This document shows, piece after piece, positions 43,887-53,436 of a stretch of 64,000 nucleotides of DNA. Each line of letters opens with the position of its first letter. Position 1 is the stretch's first letter. The translations under genes and the position numbers were made by a program. This DNA comes from Trichodelitschia bisporula (lineage: Eukaryota; Ascomycota; Dothideomycetes; Phaeotrichales; Phaeotrichaceae), in assembly GCA_010356995.1 (NCBI GenBank), contig ML996690.1, positions 1,334,217 through 1,398,216 on the forward strand. Direction: 5' to 3'. Below the pieces are notes generated by a model that searched no databases, was not told where the DNA came from, and saw only the letters and a list, made by a program, of their open reading frames with translations.

Positions 43887-44340
43887 GCCGGACGATGAAT
43901 TTGCAACACGGATTGATGGGCTTGAGGGGCGAATCTAGTCGGGGTTCAGTAGATTAGGCGAATACAAAGATCATTTCCGTAATCATGGGTGCGATGATTC
44001 TGTGCAGATTGGCCGTAGGGGGTGGTGTCTATCCTAGTGGTGATATGTGAAGAAAGGGTGAAGGTATTCCGGTTGATTGACTGGCTTCTTGACGTCCCAT
44101 ATTGGCCTGCTTTTTGCCCATACCGCATGCTAGTATGTATGGCGGGGAGTAGTTATGGGTGTAGCCTTCACCCGATCGGATGTCCGGAACGTGAAAGATG
44201 GAGTGCTGCGGGCCAACCATGAGGAACATCTAGCCCAGTGCGGACTGTGCTTCGACAGACTCAGCGAGAGTCCTGTCGAGCCCCCATCTCCAGCCTCTTT
44301 GTGAAGTCGGTGTCCGGTCAGCTCGGCTTAACCGGTAACC

Positions 44341-45130
44341 TCATAGACTGGGCGGCAAATGTAGCCTAAATCGCTTCGTCGCGCGGTCCGCGGGCCGATT
44401 CTCAAACGCCGACCCATGGAGCTCAAATACAAAGTTCCTAGGCCAGTCCGGCGAATTTCCCGCGTCGGCTGCGAACGGAGGCTCCTGCATACTGTCGTCA
44501 AGAGGAATCTCAAACCTAAACACCGTGTGCTCCTTCGGGACCGCTGCAGCAATTAGCATTGTCCCTCTACACCACTCAAAACTCACTCTTAACCTCATTC
44601 CCCGGCGTAACAACCTCAAACGTAAACTTAGTATCCCTAACCACAATCCCCACAATCCCAACCCGTCCCACACACCGACTCCTCACAACCCTAACCCCCG
44701 CCCCATGAAAATCCGCCCCCGCAAGCAACGGCCCCGCCCCCTTCGCCTCAACATACCGCCCCCACACCCCCCTCTCCCCACCCACACCCAGTATCTCCCG
44801 CACATATGCCGTCCACAAGCGCCACAGCGGCACGTACACCGCGTACTTGAGCCCCTCCTCCGGGAGGGCGTAGAGCTGCAGCGCGCGCTTCTGTTTCGAG
44901 GACAGAGGGCGCGGTTTGCGCGATTTGCGCTGCTCGGCGGTTTTCTTCTCGCGGGCGAGACGTCGCTCGTGTCGCGCGTTTGGGGGTCGGTCTTCGGGGA
45001 GGGTGGGGCGGAGGAAGAGCGGTTTGGCGATGATTTTGCTTCTGAAGAGGTCTGTCGCTGTGGAGGGGTCGTGGGCGCGCGAGAGGAGGTCGAGGGCTAT
45101 GTGGCTTTTGCTGGAGGGGGTGGAGTCCAT
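44341..45130 (-). CDS. POP4: RNase P/MRP subunit POP4 (Rpp29)
   Basis: Exon 1 is 45130-44587 and exon 2 is 44543-44341. The 43-nt intron (GTGAGT..GCTAATTGCTGCAG) is in phase 1. The spliced protein is 248 aa. The eukaryotic N-terminal part contains ARHERRLAREKKTAEQRKSRKPRPLSSKQKRAL-like basic sequence. The Sm-like Rpp29 domain follows: LWRLWTAYVREIL, LLAGADFHGAGVRVVRSRCVGRVGI, GIVVRDTKFTFEV and, across the splice, KTVPKEHTVFRFEIP. Pop4 binds the RNA of RNase P and MRP and contacts Rpr2/Rpp21, also in this window. It is convergent with the Cys-rich array. Confidence 0.93.
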
Positions 45131-45453
45131 TTTGGTTCTATGCCTTTGGTTTGCCGCAGAGATGGTTTCGAGGGAGGGTTGAGCACGTTGTACAGTACAC
45201 GCTTGAAAAGACATGAAGTCGCACCGGAAGCGGGGAGTGGGTCATCCCCGCGCCAAGTCTTGATACTTGGCAGGTACGATTGCTTGATTCAACGAGGAAC
45301 CAAAAAACTGGTCGTGATATGTATGAGAGATATTCGCCAGCATGCTTTCTTCACCCCTCACAATGATTTAGACTGCAAAGGCTCTTTACACCGGCTGCGT
45401 GCATCTACTGCCGCTTCTGCCAAACTCCAAACGCCAGTCTTGTCTACATCCGT
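45131..45453. other. intergenic, nothing recognised
   Basis: About 320 bp between POP4 and SEC11 on the same strand; the POP4 promoter must lie here. Confidence 0.5.
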
Positions 45454-46024
45454 CTACTCCCGCTGCAGCACCACCGTCAAGCCCATAATCCCGAGCATAG
45501 CCTTCTTCAACCAAGGATACTCGCTCAGCAGAATAGTCACATACCCCACCATGGGCACATAACCCACCACACTCCCAATGACATCCTTCTCGCGATCCAG
45601 ATAGTTCTGCCCAGGCGCATACAGCTCCGTATCATCCGCCGCATTGTTATCCCCCTTGGTAAGCAGCCGCAACGGCGTCGCCCTGCCCCATATCAGTAAC
45701 CATCGAAGCCACGCCTCGCACCACTCACCCGCCCCCAAACCGGCGCACCACCCGATGCACAATCGGAATGTCCTTGCCGCGCACGTTATACACAACGATA
45801 TCGCCGACCCTTGTATCCGGCGCGCGGTTCCACAGGAAGAGGAGGTCACCCCGTTCGAAAGCCGGCTCCATGCTGCCGCTCAGCACGACGACGATCGGAC
45901 TGGGCGAGTCGGCGGCTACGCTGAGCGCTTTCCATAGCATGAAGGCGCTACTGAGGACGAGGGCGAAGTTGAGGACTTGGGTCAGGAGCGAGCGCGTTGA
46001 CGTTATTCCGAGTGAGGAGAGCAT
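45454..46024 (-). CDS. SEC11: signal peptidase catalytic subunit SEC11
   Basis: Exon 1 is 46024-45729 and exon 2 is 45682-45454. The 46-nt intron (GTGAGT..GGGGCAG) is in phase 2. The spliced protein is 174 aa. One N-terminal membrane segment ([18 protein letters not shown]) leads to the catalytic region: Ser51 in [10 protein letters not shown], His90 in IVHRVV and the Asp cluster in [10 protein letters not shown]. The C-terminal segment ([23 protein letters not shown]) is typical of Sec11. It cuts signal peptides in the ER lumen, including those of the secreted proteins in this window. Length matches yeast (167). Confidence 0.95.
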
Positions 46025-46635
46025 CGTAGCCGGTTGCGGAGTCGGAAGAGAGCCTGGCGTAGGCGAGATGGGTATGGAACGGCGAACACTCTCCTACGAC
46101 GGGACCTAGGTTGGTTGGAGCGTGATGGGATGGTGGTGAGGTTTGATACCGGAGCTTGCGATCAGGAACGGGAAAGACAGATGTCAGGAACGTGCACAGT
46201 AACCTTGGCGCCAAGGTATCAGCCTTGGACGTCCTGAAGCTGCACTCCGAACCACCAACGGCAATTACATTGAGAGTTCTATTTTCCGCTCATCACAAAA
46301 TTAAGCGCTCAGCAACACGGGCGAAGGTATAATCGCTATAGCTATCCGATCAAGGGCAACAAGCTGAAGCACGGCAGCAAGGTGCGCCAGGGAGCGCCGT
46401 GAGGAACAGGTTTATGGAGGGCAGTGCTTAGGGACTCGGTGAGGCTCAGATCGTAAAGCTGGACGCTGAGGAGGAAGAAGAGGCAGATCTCTCTGCATAA
46501 TACATTCAATGAGCAAAAGAGAATTGCGGCCTGGAAGAGACAAATTCCAGCTTCCATCCCAACGAAACTGAACAGCTTCTGTATTCAAGCATCCGCCCGT
46601 CTTCCGCCAAAACAGCCGTGCCAGGAGCATCCACC
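46025..46635. other. intergenic, nothing recognised
   Basis: Between SEC11 and the repeat-bearing end of the NACHT relic. There is no supported coding frame or RNA gene. Confidence 0.45.
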
Positions 46636-46726
46636 TCAGCTGTCCGGGCGGGGGTTCGCCATGTCAGACGCCGTTGCGGAAACACACACGTTTTCGTCCT
46701 CCTGCTTCGACTCCCACTCCCGCTTT

Positions 46727-46906
46727 AGCCTCAACCCCAGATCCCGCCCAGGCAGCGGCAGTAGCGGCGGCAGCGTCAACTCCAGATCCTGCCCAAGCAG
46801 CGACCGCAGTGGCGGCAACCTCAATTCCAGATCCCGCTCAGGCAGCGACAGCAGCGATGGCAGCTTCGGACCCTGTTCGGTCAGCCACTCCGGATCCCGC
46901 CCGTGC
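46727..46906. repeat. 45-bp tandem repeat, three copies plus a degenerate fourth
   Basis: Units start 46727, 46772, 46817 and about 46862, sharing ccagatcc[ct]gc[ct]c and agcagcg..agtggcggc. On the minus strand they code, in the frame of the NACHT relic, for a 15-residue repeat such as LRSLLGQDLELTLPP. On the plus strand they code for Ser/Gly-rich repeats. The minus-strand frame stays open down to 46636. Confidence 0.8.
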
Positions 46907-47025
46907 CGCGGCGGCGGCGGCGACGGCAATGGCAGCAGCAGCATCCGCAGCGGCGGCGGCATCGGCGGCCCCTTGGACGGTGGCGGCGGCCACTTCCGAT
47001 TCCGTTCGGACGGCCATCCCGGATC

Positions 47026-50000
47026 CTACCCGAGCAGCGGCGGTTGGATACCCACTTCATCCACATCCACACCCTTTTTATCGCTACTCTCTTCATAGCT
47101 ACTCTCTTCATCGCTACTCTCTTTTTCTCTCCCCAGATGATCCCATATCCCCCTCTGATCATACCTCAAAAGTGCCCACACTTTCTCATCCTGTACAACC
47201 AAGAATGTGCACCAATCAGGCAATGTTGCGACTCCGTCGCGTTCGTTGAGCCATGCCCGACCTTTATTGCTAGACAGTTCACCAGCTGGCCAATCTTCAG
47301 GATCATCTCCGGGCTCATTTGTAAGATTCGTACAACTGACGTATTCCCCATCACCCCAAGATGTTAGCGAGACCTTGATCCCCCGAGGTCCGTTGAGTGT
47401 GTCGAGATAACAAAGGAGAATCTTATCGGGAATCGCTTTGTCCCCATCAAACTTCAAGTCGACTCTGTCGGTTGCATAGAGTAGCCAATAGCGGGTCATA
47501 TCTACTACTCGGGGAAGAGCGGACCGATTGTTTTTCTTAGCGAAGAGCCTCTTGAGCTTGTGAGACGGGATGGTGTCTAAGATTTGCAGCAGCCACGTGA
47601 TAGCGTCAAACCTGCAGTACAGATCAAAACCACGGACGATGGACTCGAAAAGGTGGGCGAGCAGCCATGGATCCTTCTTCAGATCCAGACCGTTCGCCAC
47701 TTTCCACTCGAGGTAGGTCATGTCACCCCTGGCAGCCAGCATACACGGGACGGGCAGGGCACCGCCCTCCCCATCAAAAAAGGTGTCCACACGGTCCATA
47801 TGAATTTCAGGTCGCGAGACAGGTCGCCTGGAGGGGTATGGGGAATAATGATGCGTGTGATACCATCGGTGAAGCGTTTCATCAAGAGCCTTAAGGAACT
47901 CCAATGAAGAGGAGCTTGCAATGCCTTCGTCCAATAGTAGATCGAGATGGCAGCCGAGTTCAATACCCAAGTCAGAAGTGAGGAACATAGAGTAGCAACA
48001 GTCGGAATCGTAGGGGATCTCGGGAATATTGTGTTTCACTTCAGCGTGAAACGTCTGCATGATGATGTTCGTGCGTTCGTAGTGTGTACACCATTCCTCT
48101 ATGGTTTGCCGTGTTTCTTGCAACTTTGCGAAGTCAAATGCAGAGCGGTGGCAAAATTGAATAGCCTCCTGACAATGTATTCTCCAGGGCCTCATGCTCG
48201 AAGCCTCAACTTGGTACGTTTCAAGCAGTCCTTTGCACTCGCTCTTGAGCCGGACGCGTGCCCGTTCCAACCGGCCAGCGTAGTCGAATGGTTTTTTTTA
48301 CGGGTATCCAAGGTCCATGGCAAAGTTGTTGTCAGAACGGAAGTCCTCAATAAACGAGAACTTGAGAAGGGAAAATGGTATGCCGAAATCTCGCGACCTG
48401 ACCCATGCCGCGAAGGAGAGAGGTCGATATGCTGAAGGTGGATCGGGAACGGAGTTCAGGAGATGTTTGAACAGCTCCACCATATCCTGCGGCAAGGCGT
48501 CGACCTTCTGCTTGAGCTGGGCAAATGTATCCCAATCCGTAAGCCCTTTGCGCAATTCCGCTATCACGAGTCTCACCCAGAGCAAGACGCCCTGGGCCCT
48601 ATCCAACATAGTCCGGAGCAGAGACTCTTTCTCTTCATTGCGGAGTTTTTGAAAGACGAGCGGTCCGCGAGGACTAAACAATCGGTCGTGTACCACTTTC
48701 GACATGTCGTCCCTCGTCAGATCTTGCATTCGAAGGCGCTTTCCCTTGTCGAATCTCGTTTCGAAGACGCTGTCCTCTCTGCTAGACACACAGATCTTGA
48801 CAGAGGGATTCTTGCCCCAGTCGAGAAGCTCAGCAACCAAGTCATTGTAATCCTTGATAGTCGTTTGCTCAAATTCGTCAAGACCATCGATAAAGAAAAA
48901 GAAGCGGCGATGACGAAGCAGTTGCTCGTCCTTGAAAAGGGGTTGGAAGGCCTCACAAATATCGTCGTGATCGATATGCAAGTCACCTCGGATATGGGGG
49001 TCAAGGTTCACTACCTGACTCCACGCGTCCGGAAGTACGCGGGAAGTGGCATCGGGCCACTGCGAAAGAACGTCGTGAAGGAGTGAGCGGAACATCCCCT
49101 CAAGCGATTTTTGAGCCTTTGAGTCAGATCGCCAGAAAAAGAAATGGGCCCTGACGAGCTTATTTTGCTTTCCACACCAAATTTGGATATTTTCTGACGT
49201 GCGTGCATCCTTTGAAAGGTATTGGATGTGTGGACTTCCCGCTACCGAGTTTTCCCATGATGTGGAAGATACCAGATCCGAACTCCAACCATTTCACAAA
49301 AGTGACACCCTCCGCATCCACTGTTGTTTTGTCCTTGAAGATCCAGTGGAATGCATCTTCATATGCGCGTGCAGAATTGAGTATATCCGACCGCATGTTG
49401 ATTTCGGGAAATGCAAGGGCCTTGAGTATACGAGCATTCGCAATGTCTCTAAGCAGATCGTTCGGTATTTTGAGGAGACTGCGCAGCTGCGCTCCAGAGA
49501 CATTGCTACCATCTATACCGTCGATTTTGGTATTCAGTTCCTTCATCATTTCCAGGAAAGATGCAAGGCCCGTTTCGTTCCTTTTCGCCTGTCCAGCGAT
49601 GACGTCCAGCTGCTCCATGATCTTAGATCTGCTTTTCAGGTTGGACACACTATACCACATATGAGAGGGGTATCACCTCGCAAGCACCTCTATTTGCGTA
49701 TTAAGCTTGCTCTCACAGTTCTGCAGCCGTTTCAAAAGCGCTGCCTTTTCCTTCTCAAACCACATGTCTTGGACACGCTTGAAGGCTGCTTTGGGAATAT
49801 GTCGCTTCCGCCGGAGAGAGGCTATGAAGGAGTTTACTTTGGTCGTCGGGAACTTTTATTTAGGCTCCGCACTCGAAGGGCTCAGTGGAGGGGGGCCTGT
49901 GACCGCTTGCTGAGAATCCGAGCTCGTGAGGATCATCTTTTGAAGGAGAGTTGGTATGTCTTCCGCAGCTTTCTTGAGCTCTGCCGTGAGCTCACACATC

Positions 50001-50221
50001 GAGCGCTCCTCTTCGCTGGCCGCAGGGGAATTCGGGTTTCCGGACCCAACAATCTTCTCGCACCGATCAATGACATCGTCAATATCTTTCTGCAGTCGCG
50101 CATTATCCTCAGATCTGCCGTCCGCGAGGACCTGGCGAGTTAACATGACTGTCTTGGTGCTGATTGAGATGAACTGACAGATGCTCGCCACGAGCCCAAT
50201 TATCCCAAAGGCTTCAGCCAT
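47026..50221 (-). pseudogene. NACHT/STAND (NLR-like) gene, broken by stops and a frameshift
   Basis: The minus-strand frame starts MAEAFGIIGLVASICQFISIS, the usual N-terminal helix of fungal STAND proteins. It stays in one frame to the P-loop (GKLGSGKST, about 49240), apart from a TAA at 49858-49856 and a TGA near 49671. Right after the P-loop the frame shifts (one extra or two missing bases near 49230). It then continues with HFFFWRSDSKAQKSLEGMF, Walker B FFFFIDGLDEFE and a KICVSSRED sensor. A TAA near 48300 interrupts before a long C-terminal part (CKGLLE..FCHRSAFDF) that ends at 47026. Two early stops might be removed by unusual introns, but the frameshift and the TAA at 48300 have no intron nearby. 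Family members act in non-self recognition and programmed cell death. Confidence 0.75.
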
Positions 50222-51669
50222 GGCGCAAAGCTGTCGATATGGATGTGGATGAAAGTGCTAGGACGAAACGCAAAACTCAGGAAGAGCACAGCAGATGAAT
50301 CGTTGTGCACTCCGCCGGCACGATGAACTCGGGGGCTGCGGTCTGGTTAAACCCCGCATGGTGGTGTGGGCACTGTTGGTCGGCGTCCTAAAGTCTGCAT
50401 TAACATGCAGTTACCGGGGTGGGACACGCCCGATGGAGCCTTGTGGGGCGTAACATATCCTAATCGTCAGCAGCCTGCAGAAAAATGCTGTGTCCGTCAG
50501 TATGAACGCTCAAAGGGTATAGAAAATATTTCTTGGGAGAATCCGGTCGTGATGACTTTCATCTCATGGGATTAACCTCAAGGGTCGGCTTATGAACGGG
50601 TAAATGCCTTCGACATAGACCAGTTGTGTGTTGGGATGGTGGCGCATTACTTGCATGATCAGGCTGTGACATACGACGTAGTTGCGCTGTAGCTGGATCA
50701 AACCCCGCATGGTGTCGTGGACAACTGTGGTATGCTGGTCTACACCTCGATGCCTGCCTTACGTTGCATACCATGCGGTCCGGGGCTGGACGCGACCCGC
50801 GGAGTCTTGCGAGCACATCCTTATCACTGGTAGCCTGCGGTAGAAGGCCTGTGTCCGTCAGCATGAACGATGGAAGGGCAAAGGAATATTTCTTAAGACC
50901 ACTCCATCGTGACTGTTTCATCTCAAGACTCTAGGGGGCAGCTCACAGACGGGGAAATACCTTGGATATGGACGCGGTTCATGCCGGGGTAGTAGCACGT
51001 TACCTGCATGAGCAGCCTGGGACAGTATGCAAGATTGAAGGCATGTACTCACTCGAAATCGATCTGGAAAAGAATTATATGCCTGGGCAGAGCCGCTTCC
51101 TCATCTGCTGCGTGCGAAAGCAGACGTCGCGCGGAACTTCGGATCTTGACATAAGAGAACCCATATCCCTACCAGTCTCCAGCGCTCCAGGACTTTCGGA
51201 TGTTAGCATAGACAGTCGTGTTAGCGAGGAAGTGGTACTCATGGTACCTTGAATTGAAGTCCCACCCGCAACAGCACTTATGGTGCACAGCTTCCGAAGG
51301 CTACAGCTTGTGCCAACTCACACCCAAACCAACACTCAGACCCACCCATCTAATAAAGCAAATGTGACCAGACGAACACCACCACCCCGCCCGCCAACCC
51401 AGTCCGCAACCCAACGCTTGCCTCCACCGACGCAGCGCTATGCAACCCGGTTCCCTAATGACAGATGCAAACAGGACCCTATGGTGCCAAAAGGGGAAGC
51501 ACTAATTAACAGCCGAAAGGCATATGGCAAAGGAGAAGCTCAAATCCAAAACATACGGCGCTGCATATACGCCTAGGCCGTTACGTCGGAGCCACAGCGA
51601 TAGGTCCGCCCCTAAGATTCCATCTCACAGAAGCCAATATAAGGCGCAAATCGATATGTTCGTGCAAGT
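50222..51669. other. intergenic region with a large tandem duplication
   Basis: Between the NACHT relic and PIS1. Besides the 351-bp repeat (listed separately), the stretch 51050-51669 holds no feature I can support. Confidence 0.5.
50345..51045. repeat. about 351-bp tandem duplication, two diverged copies
   Basis: Copy 1 begins at aaaccccgcatggtggtg (about 50349) and copy 2 at aaaccccgcatggtgtcg (about 50700). Shared pieces include ctgtgtccgtcag.atgaacg, aatatttctt, gtgactttcatctca-like and cat[tg]acttgcatga.cag. On the plus strand the ends read similarly in one frame: GMVAHYLHDQ against GVVARYLHEQ. The duplication is therefore of once-coding or still-coding DNA. Confidence 0.65.
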
Positions 51670-52685
51670 TCAGTTGGATTTGGCCAGTCGTCTCCGGCGC
51701 CGCTCTGCCACGTCGCCTTCAGCGAGCCACTTACTCGCCTTGACGAGTTGGACTACGTTAATGATCTGCTTCGCGAACATGACGGGGAAGGAGACGGCGG
51801 CAAGGATCCAAGGGACCGTGCTGTCGAGCTTGCTCGCCCTGCCACCACGTTAATATAGGAACGAAACCGTAAGATATGACACATACCTGGCCATCTCCAT
51901 GGCGCCAGCAGACCAAGGGTTGGTAAAGAGTAGCGACGGCTTCGGCGCCGCAGGACTTCCAGGCTGAAGTGATGAAGGTGCCTGTGGGGACGGCTGCAGC
52001 AAAGATGGAGAAAGCAGCGGCGAGGAAAAGGAAAGAAGATAGAGTGCAATGAAGAACATCTCGTTCATGAGGCAGAAGGTGAACAGCACTTTCTGGGCAG
52101 GTGTCAGTTAAGTCCTCTCGGTGGAACAGGGGTATGGACTACGCACATTGTTCGAGTAGTACTGGTTCAGAATCCAGCTCCTGCCTTGGTCGATCTTCTT
52201 ATGGCTTTGGCCGGATTCGCCCATGGACAGCGTCGCGTACATGTGCATGTAGTGGCTTGCTAGATCCAGACTGATGAGCCCCTGGAAGAGGATGCTCCAC
52301 CGTGGGAAAGCCGATGCCAGGAACACGAGCAGGCACGCCGTTGTGCAGCGGTCCGTAACCATATCCAGAACAGCGCCGAAACGTGTGCTTTGTTCAAACA
52401 GGCGCGCCGCGTAGCCGTCTAGGGCGTCCAGAAGGCAGGAGATCGAGTACAAGAGGCAGCAGGTGCGCGGATGAAGTGGCATGTAGTATAACGAAGCTAC
52501 TGCGAGCACGATACGGAAGTAACCTGTAATCGTCAGCGTCCACTTCAAAGTTCGCCGTCGGAGTACGTACCAATCAGGTTTGGAATGAAGACGAAGATAT
52601 TCTCATGAACCTCCTCTTGCGGTGCAGGGCTTCGCGACTTTTTGATGGAGCCGTTGCCATTGCCACGATTTCTTGATCCCGCCAT
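51670..52685 (-). CDS. PIS1: phosphatidylinositol synthase
   Basis: Exons are 52685-52571, 52523-52147, 52092-51887 and 51838-51670, giving 288 aa. Introns are 47, 54 and 48 nt. It joins CDP-diacylglycerol and inositol at the ER membrane. The CDP-alcohol phosphotransferase motif is complete: DALDGYAARLFEQSTRFGAVLD with the distal MVTD. The N-terminus has VFIPNLIGYFRIVLA across the first splice. LNQYYSNNKVLFTFC joins across the second. ALYLLSFSSP is followed by a Ser/Pro-rich luminal loop, and ILAAVSFPVMFAKQIINVVQL is the last membrane helix. All joins keep frame. Identification is secure. Confidence 0.95.
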
Positions 52686-53436
52686 TGTTGAGTATATAGA
52701 TGCTGCTATGCGACACTGACGGAGAACTCTCTTTGTTGGGCGTGGATCGGTCGCGATGCTCAGGCTGCAAATACCGGACAGGGGCGGAAGAGTCGGCTTG
52801 CAGTGTGTGGGGTACCTGTCGATCGCTGGATGTGGCGGAAAGACCAACAATGTCGACTGGGAAAGCCACGAGAAAGATAGGTTGTTGTGAGAGGTCCTAC
52901 GGCGCAACAGAAGTGTTGAGTAAGGCACTGGGACCTGAAAGGTTGGAAGTCACCCTGGCTAGCAATGCTGGATCCGTCGATAAGCCGATAACAGGGGGGA
53001 AGGTGTCCGCAGATGGAGGAAACGCGCAACAAGGTCAGACGCACGTAATCGGGCGGACCAAGAATAGCAGGCGAGAGAAAAAGCGGACAGTTTCAAGGAG
53101 CGACTTTGATTCAAAGGAACGGTCCTTGGGGATGAAGAGAAGAGAAAAGAAGGCCTGGGTACAGTATGGCTGGAGTGGTGGACGATATTTCTCGAGGGAG
53201 ACGCGTTTGTAAGAGTGCCTTGCGTGGCTCATTGAGGCCCGTGCTCAGGAGAAGGGCCTGGTACTCACGTGATTAGGGGGGGGGGACGTTACTTGTAGGC
53301 TTGCTGGGATGATATATAACAAGACTCTTGCAAGCTCTATTAATCTTGGCACATTGAGCCCGCATACTTTGGTACAACTACATGCAAAAAGCAGCTCAGA
53401 CTATATGAGATCCGGCGCCAACCCTACGCCCCCACA
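52686..53436. other. PIS1 upstream region
   Basis: A 750-bp gap between PIS1 and the next minus-strand gene. A run of nine to ten G near 53277-53285 is the only notable feature. A long plus-strand open frame over the PIS1 leader lacks protein character. Confidence 0.45.

Larger units (their letters stand above)
41990..44080. repeat. tandem array of about 710-bp units, each with a small Cys-rich gene
   Basis: Three units start near 41990, 42738 and 43447, giving start-codon spacing of 717 and 708 bp. Each unit has the same layout: a pyrimidine-rich piece with cctcgccg[ct]atcat, cacagct[ct]acagctc, a TATA-like box before ggcggc, an ORF, then a tail with attgatgggcc and aatacaaagatc. The last tail extends to about 44080. 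Identity between units is high in flanks and lower in the ORF, which suggests either gene diversification or conversion of flanks. Confidence 0.8.

Noticed and set aside
52700-53212. 170-codon plus-strand frame upstream of PIS1
   Set aside because: No hydrophobic core, motif or repeat conservation. It overlaps the PIS1 promoter and leader, so it is probably chance.
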